Part shown: positions 43,851 through 54,758 of the stretch, piece after piece
How the letters are laid out: each line of letters opens with the position of its first letter
Numbering within the stretch: the first letter of the stretch is position 1
Assembly: GCA_964471915.1 (NCBI GenBank)
Contig: CAYYID010000005.1
Coordinates: 69,306-133,305, forward strand
Source: JAIEPW01 sp964471915
GTDB lineage: Bacteria > Acidobacteriota > Terriglobia > Bryobacterales > Bryobacteraceae
DNA: 64,000 bases
Reading direction: 5' to 3'
Notes under the pieces: model-generated
Databases searched by the model: none
The model's input: the letters and a program-made list of their open reading frames with translations, nothing else
Told to the model about the DNA's origin: nothing
Program-made: the position numbers and the translations under genes

Positions 43851-44279
43851 TCAGCCCTTCACGGAAGGACACACCTGATGCTCGGGATCCCACCAAAGGA
43901 GGGTGCACACTCCCTCCGATAAAATCCCCCACACGCGCTCCTTGCCGGAAAGCCGCAGCGACAACAGTTCATCGATATCGTCCTGGCCGATCTCTTCGAG
44001 CCTCTGTCTCGCCGCCTTGCACAAGTCGCTCACCGAAACATTGTGGTTCTGTTTGCCGCCGAGAAGTTCGGCCCAAGTCATGGTTTCGAAGTCCGACAGC
44101 TTGGCATGAACGTCCAGGAGAGTCTCTCTCGAGACGGCGTGCCAGCCAAAGGGATCCGCCAGTTCCAGGCGACGAAGCCGCTATGCCGGATTTCTCTTGT
44201 GGAATCCCTCAGGGTCTGACTGAAGGCGGGGAAGCTTCTCGGTCTTCGGAGAGAACTCCGTCTTCGGCTTCTTGCCCAT
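43851..44279 (-). pseudogene. Partner gene of the Panacea antitoxin, interrupted by an in-frame TAG
   Basis: The reading frame starts at ATG 44279, 6 bases after the Panacea stop, with MGKKPKTEFSPKTEKL. It runs 32 codons to TAG (44183-44181), then continues in the same frame as RLRRLELADPFGWHAV, FETMTWAELL and GKERVWGILSEG, and ends LLWWDPEHQVCPS. From memory this matches a family of small DUF4065-linked proteins in which a Trp precedes the RLR motif, so TGG to TAG is the likely change. The C-terminal 76 residues could still be made from ATG 44081. Read-through or sequencing error are alternatives. Confidence 0.75.
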
Positions 44280-44285
44280 GTCGAG

Positions 44286-44714
44286 TTACAGCCCGCTGTA
44301 GTACTCGTGCATGGATGCTGGTGTGATCTCCCGCTCGCTCGGACCGTTCGGCGCGATACCTTCGCGAGCCTGTCGCCAGGGAGCCTCCTGGTGGGTGAGG
44401 TCACTCAGCCACTGAGCGGGCCGGTCTCCGTAGAATTCCAGGACGGCATCGATGGTCTCCTTGGCCTTGTCGTCCAACCGCTCAATATGCCCGTCCGGCC
44501 AATCTTTCAGCTCGAAGATGCCTTTGTGACCCGAGTACAGATCGCGAACGACGGGCCCGTTGGCCCACGCCTCGATACGGCTGTCGAAAAGCGGACGTTC
44601 GTCCCAAACGAGGGACCAAGCTTGCGCATAGTAGACCAATTTCTGCAGTTTCATCGCAGTCATTGGTCCCTTCTTGTTTAGGATGTAGCTTGCAACATCG
44701 TGAACGTTCGCCAT
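44286..44714 (-). CDS. Panacea (DUF4065, SocA-like) domain antitoxin-type protein
   Basis: This 142-residue protein has MANVHDVASYILNKKG, MTAMKLQKLVYYAQAWSL, the WANGPVVRDLY core and LDDKAKETIDAVLEFYG, which are the defining features of the Panacea domain. The domain acts as a broad-range antitoxin (PanA) or proteolysis adaptor (SocA). It precedes the interrupted partner gene by 6 bases and probably shares its promoter. Confidence 0.9.
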   Translation of the reverse strand: MANVHDVASYILNKKGPMTAMKLQKLVYYAQAWSLVWDERPLFDSRIEAWANGPVVRDLYSGHKGIFELKDWPDGHIERLDDKAKETIDAVLEFYGDRPAQWLSDLTHQEAPWRQAREGIAPNGPSEREITPASMHEYYSGL

Positions 44715-44760
44715 ACGACCTCTCTCCTATTATCGGACGAGCAGTGGTCCTGAAAAAGGC

Positions 44761-45786
44761 CTATGCTCTCACGAGCATCTTGCCCGTGTTTGCCCCTTGC
44801 AGCATCGAGATGAAAGCCTCCGGCATCTTGTCGAGCCCTTCGACCACCGTCTGCCGGACCTGCAGCTTTCCTTCCTTCATCCACCCGGCCAGGGCCTTAA
44901 GCCCTTCCGGGAACCGCGCTGCGTGGTCCGAAACCAGGACGCCCTGCACTTTCGCCCGGGACACGATCAACTGTCCGAGGTTGCGCGGGCCCATCTCGAG
45001 CTGCGTGTTGTTGTACTGCGAGATCTGCCCGCAGATGCATACGCGCGCATGTACATTCAATAGCGGCCAGACGGCGTCGGTGATCGGACCCCCGACATTG
45101 TCGAAGTAGCAATCCACGCCGTTCGGACAGAACTCCTTGAACTTAGCCCGGTAGTCCTTTTCGGTCTTGTAGTTGAAGACCGCGTCGAAGCCCAGTTCCT
45201 TGAGCCAGGCGAGCTTGTCGTCCTCGCCCGCGACGCCGACCACGCGGCAGCCGAGGGCTTTGGCAATCTGGCCGACCACCGAGCCGACCGCTCCCGCCGC
45301 GCCCGAAACCACCACGGTTTCGCCCGCCTTCGGAGCGCAGATGTCGATCAGGCCGAAGTACGCGGTGAGTCCGGGCATGCCGAGCGCACCGAGGGCGGTT
45401 TCGACGGGCGCGATCGAAGGGTCGAGCTTGCGCAGTCCCCTGGCGTCCATTACGGCGTGCGATACCCAGCCGGCGTAGGCGTCTACCATGTCACCCGGCT
45501 GGAGCAGGTCCGACTTAGAGGCGAGGACCTTGCCAACTGTGCCGCCCACCATGGTCCCGCCGATCTCCACCGGCGCGGCGTAGGACTTGATGCCGCTGAT
45601 CCGCCCCCGCATGTAGGGGTCTACGGAGAGCCACAGGGTTTCGAGCAGCACCTGGCCGTCCTTTAGTTCCGGAAGCGGAGCCTCTTCGAGCCGGAAGTCG
45701 GCCGCCTTGGGCAGACCCACGGGACGGCTGGCCAGCACCCAGCGCCGGGCCGTGGAAGGTATTGCAAATGAAGCACTTGATGACAT
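44761..45786 (-). CDS. NADP-dependent MDR oxidoreductase (prostaglandin/leukotriene reductase type)
   Basis: The 341-residue zinc-independent medium-chain reductase has LWLSVDPYMRGR, the dinucleotide motif VVSGAAGAVGSVVGQIAK, CYFDNVGG and ICGQISQYN. This is the signature set of the CurA/PTGR family that reduces alpha,beta-unsaturated carbonyls. ATG 45786 (MSSSASF) is chosen. It is divergent from the cytochrome c/monooxygenase-like gene. Confidence 0.92.
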   Translation of the reverse strand: MSSSASFAIPSTARRWVLASRPVGLPKAADFRLEEAPLPELKDGQVLLETLWLSVDPYMRGRISGIKSYAAPVEIGGTMVGGTVGKVLASKSDLLQPGDMVDAYAGWVSHAVMDARGLRKLDPSIAPVETALGALGMPGLTAYFGLIDICAPKAGETVVVSGAAGAVGSVVGQIAKALGCRVVGVAGEDDKLAWLKELGFDAVFNYKTEKDYRAKFKEFCPNGVDCYFDNVGGPITDAVWPLLNVHARVCICGQISQYNNTQLEMGPRNLGQLIVSRAKVQGVLVSDHAARFPEGLKALAGWMKEGKLQVRQTVVEGLDKMPEAFISMLQGANTGKMLVRA

Positions 45787-45849
45787 TTCTTTACGTTCGC
45801 CCCCTTGTCTCGCGTGACTGCAGGACCTATTATCCACTACAAGTCCGTC

Positions 45850-45855
45850 AGGAGG
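45850..45855 (+). promoter_or_regulatory. Consensus ribosome binding site fixing the start at 45864
   Basis: AGGAGG lies 8 bases before the ATG at 45864. It decides between this start and in-frame upstream starts as far back as 45762. Confidence 0.7.
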
Positions 45856-45863
45856 CTTACGGA

Positions 45864-47108
45864 ATGCGCTCGATCTTTGTCTTCACGCTGGGCCTGGGCA
45901 TTGCCGCGGCGGGGAACACCACGCCGCCGCAGAAAGTCACGTTCACCAAGCACGTCGCGCCGATCCTGTACAACCGCTGCGTGGAGTGCCACCGGCCCGG
46001 CGAAGCGGCGCCGATGTCGCTGATCACTTACAGGGAAGTCCGGCCGTGGGCTAAGGCGATCAAGGAGAAAGTGGTGGCCCGCACCATGCCTCCGTGGCTG
46101 GCGGATCCGGCGCATGGCGAGTTCAAGAACAGCCGGCGCATGACCGAGGACGAGATCAACACGGTGGTCGCTTGGGTGAACGCCGGTTCGCCGGAAGGCC
46201 GTCCCGGAGAGATGCCGGCGCCGCCGCAGTTTGAAACCGGCTGGACCATCGGCAAGCCGGACGCGGTGCTGACGATGCCCGAAAGCTACCCGGTGCCGGC
46301 GTCGGGCGAGGTGCCCTACCAGTACATGATCGTGCCGACGAACTTCACCGAAGACAAGTGGATTGAAGCCGCGGAGATCCGTCCGGGCAACCGCGGCGTG
46401 GTACACCACGTGATCGCGTTCGTGGCCAAGACCGAGAAGCGCGGTCTGGTGCAGCGCGGCGAGATCGGCGTGGGCGGCGGCTGGGACAAACTCTCCGGGT
46501 ACGCGCCGGGCGAGCAGGCCAAGGAGTTCCCGGTGGGAACGGCGAAACGGATCCCGGCCGGGGCCGTGCTCGTGTTCCAGTTGCATTACACCACCAACGG
46601 AAAAGCGGCGACGGACCAGAGCCATATCGGCCTCCGCTTCGCCAAGGGTCCGGTTACGCGGACGGTGCAGACCGGGATGGCGATCAACGCCGGGTTCAAG
46701 ATCCCGCCCCACGCGGATGCCCACGAAGTCCGTTCGTATTGGACGGCGAAGGAAGATGTCCGCATCGTGGACCTGATGCCGCACATGCACGTGCGCGGCA
46801 AGGACTTCAAGTACATCGCCCACTACCCGGACGGCCGCAGCGAAGTGCTGCTGTCGGTTCCAAAGTATGATTTCAACTGGCAGTTGCTGTACCAGCCGGC
46901 GCGGAATCTGGTGTTGCCGAAAGGGACGAAGCTGGAGTGCATTGCGCATTTCGACAATTCGGCCAACAATAAGTACAATCCGGATCCGGCCAAGGAAGTC
47001 CGCTGGGGCGACCAGACCTGGGAGGAAATGATGATCGGATGGTTCGACTACGTCACTGAGCGCGTGGACGGTCAGAAGTCCGCCACCGCGGTGGGTGGAG
47101 GCAATTGA
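45864..47108 (+). CDS. Cytochrome c-type protein fused to copper type II monooxygenase-like domain
   Basis: The 414-residue secreted protein (signal MRSIFVFTLGLGIAAAG) has one heme c site, CVECH, near residue 40. A region like peptidylglycine alpha-hydroxylating monooxygenase follows, with candidate copper ligands HH in VVHHVIAF, His in QLHYTTNG, and HxH in PHMHVRG. The fusion could deliver electrons from the heme to a copper centre. It is followed by a terminator and an amidohydrolase gene, a pairing I recall from Solibacter-like genomes. Substrate unknown. Confidence 0.8.
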   Translation: MRSIFVFTLGLGIAAAGNTTPPQKVTFTKHVAPILYNRCVECHRPGEAAPMSLITYREVRPWAKAIKEKVVARTMPPWLADPAHGEFKNSRRMTEDEINTVVAWVNAGSPEGRPGEMPAPPQFETGWTIGKPDAVLTMPESYPVPASGEVPYQYMIVPTNFTEDKWIEAAEIRPGNRGVVHHVIAFVAKTEKRGLVQRGEIGVGGGWDKLSGYAPGEQAKEFPVGTAKRIPAGAVLVFQLHYTTNGKAATDQSHIGLRFAKGPVTRTVQTGMAINAGFKIPPHADAHEVRSYWTAKEDVRIVDLMPHMHVRGKDFKYIAHYPDGRSEVLLSVPKYDFNWQLLYQPARNLVLPKGTKLECIAHFDNSANNKYNPDPAKEVRWGDQTWEEMMIGWFDYVTERVDGQKSATAVGGGN

Positions 47109-47141
47109 TCCTCAAGGGCGTAGCAGCGGGTAGCGACAGGC

Positions 47142-47167
47142 AGGCCAGGAAGCACGCTTCCTGGCCT
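47142..47167 (+). terminator. Strong hairpin terminator
   Basis: AGGCCAGGAAG (47142-47152) and CTTCCTGGCCT (47157-47167) form a perfect 11-bp stem with a CACG loop, followed by TTCG. The T-tract is short. It ends transcription from the monooxygenase-like gene, or attenuates read-through into the amidohydrolase 38 bases later. Confidence 0.75.
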
Positions 47168-47204
47168 TTCGTATTAGAAGATCACGACATGAAGGAGATT
47201 GCGC

Positions 47205-48713
<1,509 letters not shown>

Positions 48714-48844
48714 GGGTCTGTTTGCGCCGGGGGGCGGCGGCCGGTCCGCCCGCCCGGTGCTTTTGATTCCTGCGGGCGAGGGCTGTAACCGCGACGCGAT
48801 TTTCGCGGTCAGTTCCTTCATCGATCTGTTATGATTCCGCTGTC

Positions 48845-51484
48845 ATGAAAACCGGCCTCCTTTTCCCCGCTCTGGTGGCTGTCGCTTGCGCGCAAGTCCA
48901 GCCCGTCGCCATCAACGAAGGATCTTCGGCCGCGTGGCGCTCCCTGCTCCGGCTTCGCACCACCGCTACGGTGTTGCACACCACCGCCCACCCCGATGAC
49001 GAGGACGGCGCAATGCTCGTGTGGCTGACCCGCAACCAGGGGACGCGCACCGGTCTGCTGACACTGAACCGGGGCGAAGGCGGTGCGAATCTCATCGGCT
49101 CCGAGTTGTTCGACGCGCTGGGCGTGGTGCGCACCGAGGAACTGCTCGCCGCCGGGCGCTACTACGGCGTGGACCAGTTCTTCACCCGCGTGGCGGACTT
49201 CGGGTTCTCCAAGCGGCTGGATGAAACGCTGGAACATTGGGGCAAAGAGAACGTGTTGCGCGACGTGGTGCGCGTGGTGCGCCTGTATAAGCCCGACATT
49301 CTGATCTCGCGCTTCCACGGCAAGCAGCGGGACGGCCACGGCAACCACCAGACCGCGGGTCTCATGAGCCACGAAGTGTTCGAGGCCGCCGCGGATCCGA
49401 AGCAATTTCCCGAGCTGAAGCTGGCGCCGTGGCAGATCAAGAAACTGTACTTGAGCGTCCGGGAAAACGAGCCGCACACCGTGACGGCGGACGTGGGGGC
49501 TTACGATCCGCTGCTGGGGATGTCGTACCGGCAGGCCGCGAGCACCGGGCTGAGTTTTCAGCGCTCGCAGGGCGCGGGCGGACGCCGGACGGATCCCGGT
49601 CCCGCGCTGTCGGCGTGGCAAATTGTGAAAACGACGCTGCCGAAGGCGGAGCGCGAACAGAGCGTTTTCGACGGCATCGACACTTCGTTGCGCGGGCTTG
49701 CCCGGCTGGCTCCGGCGCTAAACCTGGACGGCGACCTCGGCCGCGCGCAGGACGCCGTGGAGCGCGCGCTGCGGTACTTCGATGCGCGCGCGCCGTGGCG
49801 CGTGGTGGAAGGCGACGTGATTCCGGGCCTGCGGGCGATCCGGGCGGCGCTGGCCAAGGCGCGCCAGGGCACCGCTCCCGAGGAACTGGTCTTCCGGCTC
49901 ACCAACAAGGAGCGCGAGTTCGAGGCGGCGGTGAACGCGCTGCTCGGCATGTCGTTCGACGCGCTGGTGGACCCGCCGCGCGGTCCCGAGGGCGCGCCGG
50001 AGTTCTTCCGGTCGCGCGAGACCTTCGCGGTGGCGATCCCGGGCCAGAAGTTCTCCGTTACGGTAACCGCCGTCAACCGGGGGGACGTGCGTGCGGAGCC
50101 GGCTGAGTTCGCGCTGCGCGCGCCGCAGGGATGGCAAGTTGCCCGGATGGGCGCAGCCCCCGCGAAGCCGCTGGGCTTCAATGAAGCCGCCAAGGCGCAG
50201 TTCGAAGTGCAGGTGCCCGACAACGCCGAGTTCAGCCGACCCTACTGGTCGCGCAGGAGCCAGTATCGCGACCATCTGTATCAGCTCGACAAGCCGGAGT
50301 TCCTCAACCGGCCGCACGCGCCGCCGGATGTGGTGGCGGAGATGGCGTATCGCGTGGGCGGCGAAACGGTTACGGTCCGGCGCTCCGCGCAGACGGTGTA
50401 CCGGACGGGCGCCTACGGCGAGCAGCGGCGCAACCTGACGGTGGCGCCCGCGATGAGCGTCGCCGTCACCCCGGAGATCGGGGTGATCCCGGCCGGACGC
50501 CGCGCGGAGCCGATCACGGTGCGGGTCCGCGCCATGAGCAACGTCAAGGGCGCGGCCACGGCGAAGCTGAAACTCGACCTGCCGCAGGGCTGGACGTCCG
50601 CGCCGGCGCAGGCCGACGCCGCTTTCACGCACGAGGGCGAGGTGCAGAACGTCGAGTTCCGCGTCATGGCGCCACCCGCCGAAGCCGGCAAGAACTACCC
50701 GCTCGCGGCGGTGGCCGAGTACGGCGGCAAGCAGTACCGCGAGGGCTATGAGATCATCGCGCACCGCGACCTCGAGACTCGCCACCTGTACCGGCCCGCC
50801 ACGGCGAACTGGAGCGGCATCGACGTGAAGGTCGCGCCTGGCCTGCGCGTCGGCTACATCATGGGTGTCGGCGACGAGATCCCCGAGGCGCTCGAGCAGA
50901 TCGGCGTGAAGGTCCAGATGCTGACGGCGCAGGACCTGGCGACGGGCAACCTGGGCCAGTTCGACACGATCCTGGTGGGCATCCGCGCCTCCGCGGTCCG
51001 CGAGGACTACAAGACGTACAATCGCCGGCTGCTCGATTACGTGCAGGCCGGCGGGAATCTGATCGTCCAGTACCAGACCCAGGAGTTCGACGCGGTGCCC
51101 TACGGGCCTTATCCGTTCAAGCTCGGACGCCGCGCCGAGGAGGTCTCGGAGGAGGATGCGAAGGTCGCGATGCTTGACGCCGCGAACCCGGTGTTCCAGG
51201 GTCCGAACAAGATCACGGCGGCGGATTTCGACGGCTGGGTGGAGGAACGCGGGTCCAAGTTCATGGGCGAATGGGATCCCCAGTACAAGGCGCTGCTCGA
51301 ATGTCACGATCGCGGGCAGGCGGAACAAAAGGGCGGGCTGCTCCAGGCAAGCTACGGCAAGGGCACGTTCACGTACGCGGCGTACGCGTTCTACCGGCAG
51401 TTGCCGGCCGGCGTGCCGGGCGCCTACCGGCTGTTCGCCAACCTGATCAGTTTGAGCAAGACGCAGGGGAAAGCCAAGAAGTAA
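48845..51484 (+). CDS. Secreted PIG-L family deacetylase with C-terminal accessory domains
   Basis: The 879-residue protein has a signal peptide (MKTGLLFPALVAVACAQ). A PIG-L/LmbE domain follows with H49, D51 and D52 in AHPDDE, ANLIGSEL, and the second zinc motif HGNHQ at about residue 165. After residue 395 come beta-sandwich regions of the NEW3/NPCBM-associated type (FSVTVTAVNRG, AEFALRAPQGW). The last 220 residues form a Rossmann/GATase1-like domain (LRVGYIMGVGDEIP, LLDYVQAGGNLIVQY). It probably de-N-acetylates an amino-sugar substrate in the periplasm. First gene of a five-gene operon. Confidence 0.88.
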   Translation: MKTGLLFPALVAVACAQVQPVAINEGSSAAWRSLLRLRTTATVLHTTAHPDDEDGAMLVWLTRNQGTRTGLLTLNRGEGGANLIGSELFDALGVVRTEELLAAGRYYGVDQFFTRVADFGFSKRLDETLEHWGKENVLRDVVRVVRLYKPDILISRFHGKQRDGHGNHQTAGLMSHEVFEAAADPKQFPELKLAPWQIKKLYLSVRENEPHTVTADVGAYDPLLGMSYRQAASTGLSFQRSQGAGGRRTDPGPALSAWQIVKTTLPKAEREQSVFDGIDTSLRGLARLAPALNLDGDLGRAQDAVERALRYFDARAPWRVVEGDVIPGLRAIRAALAKARQGTAPEELVFRLTNKEREFEAAVNALLGMSFDALVDPPRGPEGAPEFFRSRETFAVAIPGQKFSVTVTAVNRGDVRAEPAEFALRAPQGWQVARMGAAPAKPLGFNEAAKAQFEVQVPDNAEFSRPYWSRRSQYRDHLYQLDKPEFLNRPHAPPDVVAEMAYRVGGETVTVRRSAQTVYRTGAYGEQRRNLTVAPAMSVAVTPEIGVIPAGRRAEPITVRVRAMSNVKGAATAKLKLDLPQGWTSAPAQADAAFTHEGEVQNVEFRVMAPPAEAGKNYPLAAVAEYGGKQYREGYEIIAHRDLETRHLYRPATANWSGIDVKVAPGLRVGYIMGVGDEIPEALEQIGVKVQMLTAQDLATGNLGQFDTILVGIRASAVREDYKTYNRRLLDYVQAGGNLIVQYQTQEFDAVPYGPYPFKLGRRAEEVSEEDAKVAMLDAANPVFQGPNKITAADFDGWVEERGSKFMGEWDPQYKALLECHDRGQAEQKGGLLQASYGKGTFTYAAYAFYRQLPAGVPGAYRLFANLISLSKTQGKAKK

Positions 51485-51500
51485 AGGTGGGAGTGGAAAA

Positions 51501-54500
51501 ATGACACGAGCACTTTGGGTGGGGCTGCTGGCCGCCTCGATGGCCTTCGGCCAGGCGACTTCGGCGACGCTGGTGGGCACGGTGAAGGACGCGACCGGCG
51601 CGGTGATTCCCGGGGCCAACATCACGATCACAAACGTCCAGACGCAGGTGAAGTCGGTGTGGACGACGAACAGCACCGGCGACTACAACGCACCGTTCCT
51701 GCTGCCGGGCGAGTATGAAGTGGCGGCGGAGAAGGAAGGCTTCAAGCGCGCCGTGCGCAAGGGCGTGACGCTGCAGGTCGGCGACCGTTCGCGCCTCGAC
51801 TTCGACCTCGCGGTGGGCGCGGTGAGCGACACCGTGACGGCGGTGGGCGAAGCCCCGCTGGTGAAGAGCGACTCCTCCGAGGTCGGCCAGGTGATCCAGG
51901 ACCGGCCGATCGTGGAACTGCCGCTCACCACCGGCACCGGACGCAACTTCACGTCGCTGATGACGCTGGTGCCCGGCACCATCCGCACCAGCCCGGTGGG
52001 TGTCTTCGACGCGCCGCAAGGTAACTCGAGTTTCGCCGTGAACGGGCAGCGCGACGGCGCCAACAACTACATGATCGATGGCGCGGACAACAACGAGGTG
52101 CTGCTGGGGATCGTGACCATTCTGCCCCCGCCCGAGGCGATCGGCGAGTTCAAGCTGCAGACCAACGCCTTTGCTGCGGAGTTCGGACGCGCCGGCGGTG
52201 CCGTGATCAACGTCCAGACGAGGTCCGGCACGAACCGCTTCCGCGGTAGCCTGTACGAGTTCTTCCGCCATAACCTGCTGGACGCCCGGGGCCCGTTCGA
52301 CCAGGCGAAGCTGCCGAAGCTGCGCCAGAACGAGTTCGGCGGCACGCTGGGCGGTCCGGTGATCCGCAACAGGACTTTCTTCTTCGCGAACTTGGTGGGA
52401 TTCCGGCAACGCGCCGGACAGAGCATCCTGGCGACGGTGCCGACGGCGGCGCAGCGCGAGGGACGGTTCCTCACCAGCGAGGGCGCGGGCCTGATCTACG
52501 ATCCGCGCACGCGCCAGCCGTTCCAGAACAACACGATCGACACGGCCTCGCAAAACGCGATCGGCCGCCGTCTGCTGGCGCTGTATCCGCTGCCGAATCT
52601 CCCCGGCAACGTCGCCGCCGGACGCGGTGTGGCGAACAACTACGTCGGCGTGATCGTGCAGCAGCAGGACGCCACGCGGCTCGACACCCGCATCGACCAC
52701 ACCTTCAACGCCAAGAACACCTTGTTCGGCCGCTACAGTCTGTTCGATTCCTTCACTGCCCTGCCGCCGCTGTTCGGCGAGACCGCAACCGGGTCGCTCC
52801 CCTCGCGCGCCGGCAAAGGCGATGCGCGCAACCAGAGCGTGGTGCTCGGCGACGTGCATGTCTTCTCCGGAACGAAGATCAACGAGTTCCGCATCGCCTT
52901 CAACCGCATCACGAACTCGTTCGTCGGCTACGACTACGGCAAGAACCTGGCGCAGGAGCTCGGGATCCCGAACCTCAATATCTACGGGCCGGTGTCGAGC
53001 GGACTGCCGCGCATCAACATCGAGAACGTCTCCTCGCTCGGCGTCGACGGACCGATTCCGGCGCTGCGCTATGAGCAGACCTGGCAACTGGTCGACAACT
53101 TCACGTGGATCAAGGGCAAGCACAGCGTGAAGTTCGGCATCGACTTCCGCGATCTTCGCGGCGACTTTTTCCAGATCTCGCTCGAAAGCCCGCGCGGCCG
53201 CTTCGACTTCGATCGCAGCTACACTTCGAATGCCGGCGCGGCCAACACCGGCCTGGGGGTGGCCAGCGCGCTGCTCGGCTTCCCGTCCCTGCAGCGCCGC
53301 GGCGTGATCTACCACTTCCCGGCGAACCGCATGAAGCACTACTTCTTCTTCGCCCAGGACGATTTCAAGGTCACCTCGAAGCTGACTATCAACCTCGGCC
53401 TGCGCTACGAGCTGTACATGCCGGTAGTGGACAACTTCGACAACCAGGCGAACTTCGACATGCAGACAGGCCGCGTGCTGCTGGCCGGGCGCGGCAACAA
53501 CTCGCGATCCCTGGTGAACAAGGACCTGAACAACTGGGCGCCGCGCTTTGGCTTCGCGTACTCGCTCAAGCCGAAGACGGTCATCCGCGGCGGCTACGGC
53601 TTGTCGTACTATCCGGACAAGTTCGGGGCGACGGGCGGCACGCTGAACACGAACTACCCGTTCATCACGCTGCAGGAGATCATTCCGGATCGGTTCACCA
53701 TCAATCCGGCGCTCTCCATCACGAACGGCATCGTGGTACCCACGCGGCCGGACCTGACCGCCGAATCCGTGCCGCTGGTGGGCAACATCACGGCGTTCGA
53801 TCCGAACTACCGGATCGGCTACATCCAGTTCTGGAACTTCTCCGTGCAGCAGCAGTTCGGCAAGAGTATGGTGCTCGACACGGCCTACGTCGGCACGAAG
53901 GGCACGCACCTGTTCGGCAATAACCACGTGAACCTGAACCAGCCGGATCCCGGGCCTGGGGCGATCGATCCCCGCCGTCCGTATTTCCGGCTGGCGCCGC
54001 AGGCCGGTTCCATCCCGTTGCGGGACTCGAGCCAGTCTTCGATTTACCATTCGCTCCAGGTGAAGTTCGAGAAGCGCCTGAGCGGAGGAGTCTGGTTCCT
54101 GAATTCGTACACGTGGTCGAAGTCGATTGACGACGCGGTGGCGAAGTTCAATCCCAGGGACTGGCGCGGCACGGCCCGCGGGCCCGCCGGCTTTGACTTC
54201 CGCCATTCCTGGACCAGCAGCGCCCTCTATGAGCTGCCGGTGGGCAAGGGGCGGAAGTTCGGGTCGAACATGAACGCCGTCGCGGATGCCATCATCGGCG
54301 GCTGGCAGTTGAACGGCATCTACACGTTCCGCACCGGACTGCCCGTGACGGCGAGTCTGGCCGCGGGCCTGGTCAGTTCCACGGTGAATACCGGCGGCGC
54401 CAGCCGCCCGGATCAGATCGGCAATCCGGAGCTGGACAAGGACGCGCGCACCCTGGACCGCTACTTCGACACCTCCGTGTTCGTTTCGCCGGCGGTAAAC

Positions 54501-54755
54501 TCCTTCCGGTTCGGCAACGCAGGCCGCAACACCATCCGCGGGCCGAGCCTCTCGGGCCTGGACTTCAGCGTCTTTAAGGTGTTCAAGTTCGGCGAGCGCT
54601 TCCAGTTGCAGACGCGCGGCGAGTTCTTCAACCTGCCGAACCATCCGAACTGGGGCCAGCCAAACGCGCAGGTGGGCAGCCCGGCGATCGGCACCATCCG
54701 CTCGCTCGCCACCAACATGCGCCAGACGCAGTTGGGACTGAAGCTGCTGTTCTAG
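51501..54755 (+). CDS. Oar-like TonB-dependent receptor
   Basis: The 1084-residue outer-membrane receptor has a signal peptide. An N-terminal carboxypeptidase-regulatory-like domain follows (ATLVGTVKDATGAVIPGANITI, GDYNAPFLLPGEYEV). The plug has SFAVNGQRDGANNYMIDGADNNE and AEFGRAGGAVINVQTRSGTN, and a long barrel ends in LGLKLLF. This is the common Acidobacteria SusC/Oar-like form. It lies 16 bases after the PIG-L gene and 3 bases before the permease gene. Confidence 0.92.
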   Translation: MTRALWVGLLAASMAFGQATSATLVGTVKDATGAVIPGANITITNVQTQVKSVWTTNSTGDYNAPFLLPGEYEVAAEKEGFKRAVRKGVTLQVGDRSRLDFDLAVGAVSDTVTAVGEAPLVKSDSSEVGQVIQDRPIVELPLTTGTGRNFTSLMTLVPGTIRTSPVGVFDAPQGNSSFAVNGQRDGANNYMIDGADNNEVLLGIVTILPPPEAIGEFKLQTNAFAAEFGRAGGAVINVQTRSGTNRFRGSLYEFFRHNLLDARGPFDQAKLPKLRQNEFGGTLGGPVIRNRTFFFANLVGFRQRAGQSILATVPTAAQREGRFLTSEGAGLIYDPRTRQPFQNNTIDTASQNAIGRRLLALYPLPNLPGNVAAGRGVANNYVGVIVQQQDATRLDTRIDHTFNAKNTLFGRYSLFDSFTALPPLFGETATGSLPSRAGKGDARNQSVVLGDVHVFSGTKINEFRIAFNRITNSFVGYDYGKNLAQELGIPNLNIYGPVSSGLPRINIENVSSLGVDGPIPALRYEQTWQLVDNFTWIKGKHSVKFGIDFRDLRGDFFQISLESPRGRFDFDRSYTSNAGAANTGLGVASALLGFPSLQRRGVIYHFPANRMKHYFFFAQDDFKVTSKLTINLGLRYELYMPVVDNFDNQANFDMQTGRVLLAGRGNNSRSLVNKDLNNWAPRFGFAYSLKPKTVIRGGYGLSYYPDKFGATGGTLNTNYPFITLQEIIPDRFTINPALSITNGIVVPTRPDLTAESVPLVGNITAFDPNYRIGYIQFWNFSVQQQFGKSMVLDTAYVGTKGTHLFGNNHVNLNQPDPGPGAIDPRRPYFRLAPQAGSIPLRDSSQSSIYHSLQVKFEKRLSGGVWFLNSYTWSKSIDDAVAKFNPRDWRGTARGPAGFDFRHSWTSSALYELPVGKGRKFGSNMNAVADAIIGGWQLNGIYTFRTGLPVTASLAAGLVSSTVNTGGASRPDQIGNPELDKDARTLDRYFDTSVFVSPAVNSFRFGNAGRNTIRGPSLSGLDFSVFKVFKFGERFQLQTRGEFFNLPNHPNWGQPNAQVGSPAIGTIRSLATNMRQTQLGLKLLF

Positions 54756-54758
54756 ATC

